Below, in pieces: positions 1 to 5,140 of a DNA stretch of 5,544 bases. Source of the DNA: Thermoflexales bacterium. Its GTDB lineage: Bacteria > Chloroflexota > Anaerolineae > J036 > Brachytrichaceae. Each line of letters begins with the position of its first letter. The stretch's first letter is position 1. A program made the translations under genes and the position numbers. Below the pieces are notes generated by a model. The model searched no databases. It saw nothing but the letters and a program-made list of their open reading frames with translations, and was not told the DNA's origin. The stretch covers positions 1 through 5,544 of the forward strand of contig JAGOCU010000170.1 of the NCBI GenBank assembly GCA_017998555.1, written 5' to 3'.

Positions 1-363
1 GGCCTGGCGGGTGTGCCGCGACGGTCCCTGACGGGCATCTCGCCATTCCTGGATGAAGCCATGAAATACTGGCTCAACGGCGCGGCGATCAGCGGCGTCA
101 TTCTGCTCATCAGTGTCATCCTGCTGTTCACCAACCTGGTCCTGACCCTGGTCGGCAGCCCGAAGCCGTTGGCCGATGTGCCGGAAATCCAAACCACGGG
201 CGATCCACGGTCGCCAATGGTGCTCGAACGCTGGGGACTTTGGGTGGGCATCCTGGCCGTCCTGACCATCGTGGCCTGGGCCCCCGTTTTGGCCGAAGCC
301 ATCAGCGCAACCGAGGGCTTCCAAATCCTGCGGTTCCTGCCGACTGGCGTGCCGTTGAAGTAG
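1..363 (+). CDS. Heme-copper terminal oxidase subunit I, C-terminal fragment (5' end outside window)
   Basis: The frame is open from base 1 to the TAG at 361-363, giving the last 120 residues of a longer protein. The fragment opens with GLAGVPRR, which matches the Gly-x-x-Gly-Met/Val-Pro-Arg-Arg signature near the C-terminal end of subunit I of heme-copper oxygen reductases. Two hydrophobic helices follow: roughly residues 24-50 (rich in I, L and V) and 80-100 (WGLWVGILAVLTIVAW). They are separated by a polar, Pro-rich loop, as expected for the last transmembrane helices of the family. The intact protein would carry the heme a/b and heme-CuB centre and reduce oxygen to water while pumping protons; all metal ligands lie upstream, outside the window. 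A cytochrome c gene follows directly, which fits an oxidase operon. The GTG at 13 is internal to the signature and is not a start. Whether this is A-type or ba3-type cannot be decided from the fragment; the short tail leans towards a compact B-type enzyme. Confidence 0.8.
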   Translation, partial: GLAGVPRRSLTGISPFLDEAMKYWLNGAAISGVILLISVILLFTNLVLTLVGSPKPLADVPEIQTTGDPRSPMVLERWGLWVGILAVLTIVAWAPVLAEAISATEGFQILRFLPTGVPLK

Positions 364-377
364 CGCTACTTGCAGCA

Positions 378-430
378 CTTTTCGGTGGCGATATCCCCCG
401 GCTCCGCCGGGGGATATCGCCACCGAAAAG
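378..430. repeat. Hairpin 1: perfect 25-bp inverted repeat with 3-nt loop
   Basis: Arms 378-402 and 406-430 are exact reverse complements, with loop TCC at 403-405. It begins 15 nt after the oxidase stop codon and ends 19 nt before the cytochrome c start. The 5' arm starts CTTTTCGG and the 3' arm ends CCGAAAAG, so the AT-rich ends have T on the left and A on the right. That is the reverse of a normal intrinsic terminator, and no T-tract follows on either strand. The apical part of the arm (GATATCCCCCGGC) closely matches hairpin 2. Possible roles are a U-tract-independent terminator or attenuator, an mRNA 3'-end stabiliser within the operon, or a DNA cruciform element. The pairing is directly visible; the role is inference. 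Confidence 0.9.
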
Positions 431-449
431 ACACTGTTTGGACTAGATA

Positions 450-1214
450 ATGACCGATTCACCGCTCATCCTGTTCGTCGCCATCGTCATCGTCACGGCG
501 CTGCTCATCAGCACTGTGGTGGGCATGGGATACCTGGGCAGCCTGTTTGTGCTGTGGATGACCCGATTCTTCAATCGGAACATCCCCAAGACAGATGTCC
601 TTGGCGACTACGATGCCCTGACCCTCAAAAGAATCACGGCGAACGCCGCGCCTGCGCTGACATCGATCCGGCCGCCGCCCGACGGACCAGCGCCGTATCC
701 CGTTGATCAGTTCATCGCCAAGGCCTTTGCCGTGCTCACCGTCGTGCTCGTGGCCGCGCCACTGGCCTTCGCACCCGCCGGGCGACACGTGGGCCTTTCC
801 GCGATCCTGCGCCTGTATCAGCCCGAGCCTTATGCGGCCCCCGTGCCAACGCCGGCGCCGGTCGTCGACAGCGAGCCCGGGGTGCTGCCCAAGACCGCGG
901 CGGGGTTGCCCGCCGGAAATGCGGCGCGCGGCAAGACCTTGTTCGCCACAAATGCCTGCTCGAGCTGTCACGCCATCGCCAAGGACCAAACCCTGGTCGG
1001 GCCAAGCTTGTACGGCATCTGGAACACGGCGGCGACGCGCGAACCCGGAGTGGCCGCGAAAGACTACGTGTTCGAGAGCATCCTCACCCCCAACAAGTTC
1101 GTCGTGAACGGCTTCGCCCAGGGGTTGATGCCGGCGAGTTTTGCCCAATCCTTGACGACCCAGCAGTTGGCTGATCTCATCGCCTACATGGAAAAGGATC
1201 TGAACCAGAAGTAG
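450..1214 (+). CDS. Membrane-anchored monoheme cytochrome c
   Basis: A 254-residue protein. Helix 1 spans about residues 6-38. A basic, presumably cytoplasmic segment follows (39-87, beginning RFFNRNIPK), then helix 2 (about 88-108), a Pro/Ala-rich linker (124-155) and a class I cytochrome c domain (about 155-254). The heme-binding motif CSSCH is at residues 170-174 (bases 957-971), GPSLYGI at 184-190 is the usual post-heme turn, and Met227 in GLMPAS is the likely distal heme ligand. The positive-inside rule puts the heme domain on the outer face of the membrane. Its place directly after oxidase subunit I suggests it donates electrons to that oxidase or is a subunit of it. The ATG at 450 is the first possible start because an in-frame TAG sits at 444-446; the ribosome site is weak (TGGA, about 7 nt upstream). 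Fusion to an oxidase subunit is excluded by the intervening stop codon and hairpin. Confidence 0.88.
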   Translation: MTDSPLILFVAIVIVTALLISTVVGMGYLGSLFVLWMTRFFNRNIPKTDVLGDYDALTLKRITANAAPALTSIRPPPDGPAPYPVDQFIAKAFAVLTVVLVAAPLAFAPAGRHVGLSAILRLYQPEPYAAPVPTPAPVVDSEPGVLPKTAAGLPAGNAARGKTLFATNACSSCHAIAKDQTLVGPSLYGIWNTAATREPGVAAKDYVFESILTPNKFVVNGFAQGLMPASFAQSLTTQQLADLIAYMEKDLNQK

Positions 1215-1260
1215 GAGCGCGTCAGATTCGCGGCCGAACCCGGAAGCGCTCCCAAAACCG

Positions 1261-1311
1261 TTTCCCGAATTGATGTCCCCCGGCTTCGCCGGGGGACATC
1301 AATTCGGGAAA
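1261..1311. repeat. Hairpin 2: perfect 24-bp inverted repeat with 3-nt loop
   Basis: Arms 1261-1284 and 1288-1311 are exact reverse complements, with loop TTC at 1285-1287. It lies 46 nt after the cytochrome c stop and ends 10 nt before the ATG of the next gene. Its apical half (GATGTCCCCCGGC) differs from hairpin 1 at one position, and the partner base in the other arm is changed to match. The outer arm (TTTCCCGAATT) is unrelated to that of hairpin 1. There is no T-tract on either side. The 3' arm contains GGGA at 1306-1309, the only purine-rich stretch near the downstream start, so folding could hide the ribosome site. Confidence 0.9.
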
Positions 1312-1321
1312 ACCAGCAGTC

Positions 1322-1594
1322 ATGAACACACCGACCCCAAGTCCCGGTCCGCAACGTGGCATGGTGAGAAGTCTCGTCGGCTGGACGGCGCTCAGTTTTG
1401 GCCTGACCTTCACCCTGTTCGGCGCGCTGTATGCCCAGGACATGCGCATGCTCAGTCGCGCGCCCGAGATCCTGTGGTACGCCATGTGCGGCCAACCCCT
1501 GCCCGACGGTTCGACGGGCCCTCTGCTATTCGGTTTTGGCTTCGCGAGCGCCATGGCAGGCGCCCTGCTCCTGCTCGTTCGCCCCAGGCGCTAG
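1322..1594 (+). CDS. Small two-helix membrane protein of unknown function, oxidase operon
   Basis: A 90-residue protein that I do not recognise. It has a short polar, Pro-rich N-terminus (1-16), a hydrophobic helix at about 17-38, a polar loop with a single Cys (Cys56, in YAMCGQPLP), a second helix at about 67-86 (GPLLFGFGFASAMAGALLLL), and a basic tail RPRR. The charge pattern places both ends in the cytoplasm and the 28-residue loop outside. Codons favour G or C in the third position, as in its neighbours, and the frame lies between two hairpins of the same family, which supports a real gene. By position it could be a small accessory subunit or assembly factor of the oxidase, but no motif proves this. 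ATG 1322 is preferred; an in-frame TGA at 1271-1273 limits any extension, and Met14 (base 1361) is an alternative start without a better ribosome site. Confidence 0.65.
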   Translation: MNTPTPSPGPQRGMVRSLVGWTALSFGLTFTLFGALYAQDMRMLSRAPEILWYAMCGQPLPDGSTGPLLFGFGFASAMAGALLLLVRPRR

Positions 1595-1613
1595 ACGCTA
1601 TCGTTGCGCCATC

Positions 1614-1660
1614 CGGCGAAAGACAATCCCCGCGCTTCGCGCGGGGATTGTCTTTCGCCG
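1614..1660. repeat. Hairpin 3: perfect 22-bp inverted repeat with 3-nt loop
   Basis: Arms 1614-1635 and 1639-1660 are exact reverse complements, with loop TTC at 1636-1638. It starts 20 nt after the stop codon of the small membrane protein and separates the respiratory operon from the RNase J leader, so here a terminator role is most plausible. As with hairpins 1 and 2, no T-tract follows (the next bases are ATTCACAATT). The core, ATCCCCGCGC-TTC-GCGCGGGGAT, is related to but not identical with the CCCCCGGC core of the other two. Confidence 0.9.
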
Positions 1661-1666
1661 ATTCAC

Positions 1667-1679
1667 AATTCTCAGAATT
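1667..1679. promoter_or_regulatory. 13-bp palindrome, possible operator
   Basis: AATTCT-C-AGAATT is a perfect inverted repeat with 6-bp arms around one base. It lies about 25 bp upstream of the candidate -10 box, near the expected -35 region, where a repressor or activator could bind. It is short and rich in A and T, so chance occurrence is possible, and no regulator family was recognised. Confidence 0.25.
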
Positions 1680-1702
1680 CGCGGCGTGCGTGGCGCGGAT
1701 GG

Positions 1703-1708
1703 TAGAAT
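1703..1708 (+). promoter_or_regulatory. Candidate -10 box for RNase J
   Basis: TAGAAT matches the TATAAT consensus at five of six positions and lies in a relatively AT-rich stretch downstream of hairpin 3. No good -35 hexamer is found at 16-18 bp; the nearest loose candidate, TTCGCG at 1678-1683, is poor and 19 bp away. It is the best single candidate in the leader but rests on one hexamer. Confidence 0.3.
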
Positions 1709-1909
1709 CTCGCCTCAAGATTAGTTTTTTGAATCGCTTCGTCGTTGGTATTGGTTCCCGCGCGTGCGGCGCATTCGGGTGTTGCACCCGGATGAACGCC
1801 CAGTTTCGGCATCTTCCGTCAGCGTCTGCTCAACGTTGGGCTCCCGAACGGGCTCCCTCCCCACGACGGCGATTTTCATTCGATTCGGAGTAAACAACAG
1901 AAAAACCCT

Positions 1910-3559
1910 ATGGCTACGCAAGCACTGAAATGGACACCCATCGGCGGCCTCGGAGAGGTCGGCAAGAACATGATGGCCCTCGAGTACAACAACAATATAT
2001 TGATCATCGACACGGGAATCATGTTCCCGGAATCGGACATGCACGGGATCGACAGCGTCATCCCGGACTACGGCTTCCTGAGCGACCGGCGCGACCAGGT
2101 CCGGGGGATCGTCATCACCCACGGCCACGAAGACCATATTGGCGCGATCGAGTTCGTCGCCAAGGACTTCCCGGGCGTGCCCATCTATGCCACGCCTCTG
2201 ACCAAGGGCCTGATTGAGAACAAGCTGCGCGAGGCGAAACTGATGGACCGCACAACGGTAACAAGCGTCGCAACCGACGCAACGTTCAACGTTGGGCCTT
2301 TCAAGGTCGAGATGTTCCGGATGTGCCACAGCATCCCCGACAACTGCGGCGTGGCGGTGACGACGCCGGCCGGCCTCATCGTGCACAGCGGCGACTTCAA
2401 ATTCGATCACTCTCCGGTGGATGGCGAGACCAGCGATTTCGCCAAGCTGGCCGAGTTTTCGGCCCGTGGCGTGCTGGCCCTGTTCTCGGACAGCACCAAC
2501 GCCGAAGTCCCGGGCATCACCCCGAGCGAGCGCGAGATCGAGCCCGCCCTGGAGCACGTCTTCCGCGACGCGCCCGGCCGGATCTTCGTCGCCACGTTTG
2601 CCTCGCTCATCTCGCGCGTGCAGCAAGTCATCAACGTGTGTGAGATCTATGGACGCAAGCTCGCGGTCGCCGGCGCGAGCATGACCGATAACGTGCGGTT
2701 GGCCCAGAAGATGGGCTATCTGAACGTGCCCGAGGGCCTGCTCATCAGGCTTGAAGACGCGCTCAAGATGCCGCCCCAGGAGGTCGCCTTCATGGCGACA
2801 GGAACCCAGGGCGAGCCCAGCGCCGTGCTCGGTCGGATTGCGACCGGCAAGCATCCCCAGATCACCGCGCAGAAGGGCGACACCTTCGTCCTGTCGGCCC
2901 ACCCCATCCCCGGCAACGAGGAGTATGTTCATCGGATCATCAATCGGCTGTACCAGAAGGGCGCGACGGTGGTGACGACGGCCCACTCCAAGGTGCACGT
3001 GTCAGGCCATGCCTGCCAGGAAGAGCAGAAACTGCTGATGAGCCTGGTCAAGCCGAAGTTCTTCGTCCCGATCCACGGCGAGCTGCGCATGCTCCACGCC
3101 CATCGGCGGTTGGCGATGGATGTCGGCATTCCGGCGGAGAACATCTTCATCGGCGAAAACGGCACCCCGATCGAGTTCGCGGACGGCCAGGCGAAACAGC
3201 TCGAGCGCGTCCCGGGCAGCTACATCTACGTCGACGGGAACACCGTGGGCGAAATCGGTCAGGCCGTATTGAACGATCGCGCGTCGCTTGCGCGGGATGG
3301 CTTCGTCATCGTCGTCGTCCGGCGGAATGAAGAGGGCGGCCTGGCGGGCAAGCCCGAACTCATCTCGCGCGGTTTCACCTACGCCACCGACACCAAGGAT
3401 CTCCTCGATCGCATCGCTCAAACCGCCGCCGAGGGCCTTTCCGGCATCAACGGCGGCTCTGCGGTGTCGACCATTCGCGACAAGGCCGCCGAGCTCGTCC
3501 AACGAGCGATCTCCAGCCAAACCCGGCGCAAGCCGATGGTGATGGCGGTCGTTGTCTAG
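1910..3559 (+). CDS. rnj: Ribonuclease J (metallo-beta-lactamase / beta-CASP nuclease)
   Basis: A 549-residue protein, close to the usual length of about 555. RNase J is a cytoplasmic zinc-dependent 5'-to-3' exonuclease and endonuclease acting in mRNA decay and rRNA maturation. The N-terminus (PIGGLGEVGKN, 10-20) is typical and supports ATG 1910. Metal-binding residues are visible in HGHEDH (71-76), His140 (MCHSIPD), Asp162 (HSGDFKFD) and His389 (VPIHGE). The beta-CASP domain shows SDSTN (193-197), ATGTQGEP (296-303), SAHPIPGNE (329-337) and HVSGHA (363-368), the last two forming the phosphate-binding site for the RNA 5' end. A C-terminal domain (about 460-549) containing KPELISRGF completes the protein. 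One stretch, ASLISR (231-236), differs from the ASNIHR/ASNIYR form I recall in well-studied homologues. The ribosome site is weak: GGAG at 1887-1890 lies 19 nt from the ATG. It is transcribed alone and converges on the peptidase gene. Confidence 0.97.
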   Translation: MATQALKWTPIGGLGEVGKNMMALEYNNNILIIDTGIMFPESDMHGIDSVIPDYGFLSDRRDQVRGIVITHGHEDHIGAIEFVAKDFPGVPIYATPLTKGLIENKLREAKLMDRTTVTSVATDATFNVGPFKVEMFRMCHSIPDNCGVAVTTPAGLIVHSGDFKFDHSPVDGETSDFAKLAEFSARGVLALFSDSTNAEVPGITPSEREIEPALEHVFRDAPGRIFVATFASLISRVQQVINVCEIYGRKLAVAGASMTDNVRLAQKMGYLNVPEGLLIRLEDALKMPPQEVAFMATGTQGEPSAVLGRIATGKHPQITAQKGDTFVLSAHPIPGNEEYVHRIINRLYQKGATVVTTAHSKVHVSGHACQEEQKLLMSLVKPKFFVPIHGELRMLHAHRRLAMDVGIPAENIFIGENGTPIEFADGQAKQLERVPGSYIYVDGNTVGEIGQAVLNDRASLARDGFVIVVVRRNEEGGLAGKPELISRGFTYATDTKDLLDRIAQTAAEGLSGINGGSAVSTIRDKAAELVQRAISSQTRRKPMVMAVVV

Positions 3560-3568
3560 ATCTCTTCC

Positions 3569-3601
3569 AAAAAACACCCCGGCAAAGCCGGGGTGTTTTT
3601 T
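3569..3601. terminator. Bidirectional Rho-independent terminator
   Basis: Arms AAAAAACACCCCGGC (3569-3583) and its exact complement (3587-3601), with loop AAA at 3584-3586, form a GC-rich stem flanked by A6 on the left and T6 on the right. It starts 10 nt after the RNase J stop codon and ends 7 nt before the stop codon of the convergent peptidase gene, so it can end transcripts from both sides. A second T5 run follows at 3604-3608. Its polarity and loop differ from those of hairpins 1-3. Confidence 0.93.
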
Positions 3602-3607
3602 GATTTT

Positions 3608-5119
3608 TCAGCGCCGGCACCCAACGGCGTTCGCGCTGATCTTGCACGGCAGGGCCACCGACCCGCCAAAATACGCCTTGACCAGCGGCCCGATGTTTTG
3701 CGCGCTGCGGGCTGCCAGCGCGTCAAAAAAGGCGTCCTGCGAAGCGGACCGATTGACGCTGTTTGCGTAGTAATCGCGCATGGCGGCGTCAAATGACGCG
3801 TCCCCCACCGTTCGGCGAACCTCGTTGAGGAAGACAAACCCGCGCCGGTAGACCGCGTCGATATACGCTCGCGGGTCTGCGAACGCGGTGATCGGAAGGT
3901 CGATCGCGCCCTTGACCTCGGAATAGGTGATGAAATACTTCATCCACCAGTCGGCGTCGGCGGGATAGTAGCGCTGGTAGAAGCGGTACTCCGACATGCG
4001 GGCGAAAGATTCATCGAGCCATGGCGTGCGAATCTGGTCGTTTCCGACCGCCTGGAACCACCATTGGTGCGACACTTCGTGGGCGGTGGTCGCAATCAAA
4101 TCGTGACGCGAGCCGCTGCCGGTGTAGCCCTGGAAAAGGGCCTGCCCGATTCCGACCAGGCCGCTGTATTCCTGACCCTGCGCGCGGCCCGTCTCGACCA
4201 GGCGCAATGTCTTGTAGGCATATGGCCCATACAACTCGCCGTAGAGCTTCACCGCCCGCTCGGCGGTGATCAGCACGTCCTCGGCGTACTTCTGATGGGC
4301 GGGGTAGCTGTAGAGCGTGAACTGGACACCGTTGACGTTGGACGTGTCGACCTTGAAGCTGTCACTGGCCGCAAAGGCAAAAACCCGCGCTGCCGGCAGG
4401 CGATAGCGCCACAGGCGGCCTTCGCGGGTTTCCTCGCCGGCCCCGGCGACGATGATGCCGTCGGGCGCCAGGATATTTGCCGCGTAGTCTGCCAGCTCGC
4501 CTGTATACGGATCCCCGATCGGAACAAATGCGGGTGTATCCCAGCCCACGCCGTCGCGCCAGGGCGCCAGCATGACATACCAGTGGCCGGCGGTCAGACT
4601 GAGCGGGCCACGCGAGCTGTCATCGCCGCCGATGCCGAACGTCGCTTCCTGGAGCGGGATTTTTACCGTGAAGTCAAGGGCGATGGCAATGGCGTCACGC
4701 GCGGGAAGCGGCGCGGGCAAGGTGACGATCAGCACGGTATTGCTCACGGTCAGCGTCCAACTCAGGGGCTTGGACTCGCCAAAGATCCGAACATCGCGCA
4801 GGTCAAACTGGCCCCGCCGGGCCGGCGGGATGTTGAAGCGCAATTCCTGCGCATCGGCCCCGGTCGGGTTCTTGAACTCAATTCGTTGTTGGGTGGCCAG
4901 CGCGCTGTTCTTGTAGTCCAGAGTCACATTCAGGGTATAGAGCGGCCGCTCAGGCACCGTATCGAGCACGGGCAAACCCGCGGAGACCAGCCGGGACGAG
5001 CTCGCGGCGGCGGTGGGCGCCGGAGTCGGGGTCGGGATAATGCCGCCCGCCGCGCCGGTCTTGACACAAGCCGTTAACGCGAGAACAACGAAGACTGAAA
5101 GGGTGCGTAGGACGCGCAT
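3608..5119 (-). CDS. M1-family (gluzincin) aminopeptidase, lipoprotein
   Basis: A 503-residue zinc metallopeptidase. The N-terminus MRVLRTLSVFVVLALTAC is a lipoprotein signal peptide with lipobox LTAC (Cys18 would be lipidated), followed by a Pro/Thr-rich linker (PTPTPAPT, 30-37). A beta-rich M1 N-terminal domain covers about 57-255. The catalytic domain shows QEYSGLV (316-322) in place of the classical GAMEN substrate-binding loop, the zinc motif HEVSHQWW (347-354), the third zinc ligand Glu370 exactly 18 residues after the second His (WLDESFA), and Tyr424 (VYRRG) at the position of the catalytic Tyr. All catalytic residues are therefore present. It lacks the large C-terminal domain of PepN-like enzymes, as do many bacterial M1 proteins. 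It probably trims peptides at the outer face of the cell membrane. ATG 5119 is chosen because it begins the signal peptide; the upstream open frame is antisense to another gene. It ends in a tail with Cys492 and Cys501. Confidence 0.92.
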   Translation of the reverse strand: MRVLRTLSVFVVLALTACVKTGAAGGIIPTPTPAPTAAASSSRLVSAGLPVLDTVPERPLYTLNVTLDYKNSALATQQRIEFKNPTGADAQELRFNIPPARRGQFDLRDVRIFGESKPLSWTLTVSNTVLIVTLPAPLPARDAIAIALDFTVKIPLQEATFGIGGDDSSRGPLSLTAGHWYVMLAPWRDGVGWDTPAFVPIGDPYTGELADYAANILAPDGIIVAGAGEETREGRLWRYRLPAARVFAFAASDSFKVDTSNVNGVQFTLYSYPAHQKYAEDVLITAERAVKLYGELYGPYAYKTLRLVETGRAQGQEYSGLVGIGQALFQGYTGSGSRHDLIATTAHEVSHQWWFQAVGNDQIRTPWLDESFARMSEYRFYQRYYPADADWWMKYFITYSEVKGAIDLPITAFADPRAYIDAVYRRGFVFLNEVRRTVGDASFDAAMRDYYANSVNRSASQDAFFDALAARSAQNIGPLVKAYFGGSVALPCKISANAVGCRR

Positions 5120-5126
5120 GTGGGTG

Positions 5127-5132
5127 TATTGT
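5127..5132 (+). promoter_or_regulatory. Candidate -10 box for the rightward gene
   Basis: TATTGT matches TATAAT at four of six positions, including the key TA at the start and T at the end. Its last base is 8 nt from the GTG at 5141, so transcription would begin at or next to the start codon. No clear -35 is seen at 5104-5109. It overlaps the leftward -10 candidate by five bases. Confidence 0.3.
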
Positions 5133-5133
5133 A
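5128..5133 (-). promoter_or_regulatory. Candidate -10 box for the M1 peptidase gene
   Basis: Read leftward, TACAAT matches TATAAT at five of six positions and ends 8 nt before the ATG at 5119. This predicts an mRNA starting at or within a base or two of the start codon, consistent with the lack of any Shine-Dalgarno sequence (the intervening bases are ACACCCAC). The -35 is weak: GTCGAG at 5153-5158 has a long 19-bp spacer. Confidence 0.45.
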
Positions 5134-5140
5134 TCGGCCT

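Larger units (their letters stand above)
1661..1909 (+). other. Non-coding leader upstream of RNase J
   Basis: These 249 bp contain no convincing gene. They are visibly richer in A and T than the flanking genes, especially 1661-1740 and 1870-1909. Within them lie a 13-bp palindrome (1667-1679), a candidate -10 box (1703-1708), a T6 run (1725-1730), a small stem-loop (CGGGTG-TTG-CACCCG, 1776-1790) and two copies of GGGCTCC (1838-1844 and 1850-1856). If transcription starts just after 1708, the RNase J mRNA would have a 5' leader of nearly 200 nt. No known riboswitch family was recognised. Confidence 0.55.

Noticed and set aside
378..430. Hairpins 1-3 as ends of insertion sequences, MITEs or attC sites
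   Set aside because: The outer arms differ between copies, there is no transposase or integrase gene, and only very short flanking matches (CACT around hairpin 1, AAAACC near hairpin 2) could be called target duplications; these are within chance.
459..1148. A 229-codon minus-strand frame opposite the cytochrome c gene
   Set aside because: The + strand frame has transmembrane helices, CSSCH and an axial Met; the opposite frame is low-complexity Arg/Gly/His-rich and shows no motif.
1214..1252. A 7-bp inverted repeat GGAGCGC / GCGCTCC after the cytochrome c stop codon
   Set aside because: The arms are short, 25 nt apart, and begin in the stop codon. This is too weak to call next to the perfect hairpin 2.
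378..1660. The hairpins as a CRISPR array
   Set aside because: The three elements are hundreds of bases apart with genes between them, and there are no regularly spaced repeats or cas genes.
1270..1893. A 207-codon + strand frame through hairpin 2, the small membrane gene and the leader
   Set aside because: It starts inside a hairpin, crosses hairpin 3 and non-coding DNA, and has an irregular Arg/Ser/Pro-rich composition. The 90-residue frame within it gives a sensible two-helix protein.
1721..2998. A 425-codon open frame on the minus strand across the RNase J gene
   Set aside because: It is antisense to a gene with clear RNase J motifs. Long antisense frames are common in GC-rich genes because of third-position bias, and its translation (His/Arg/Asp-rich, no domain) looks like a shadow.
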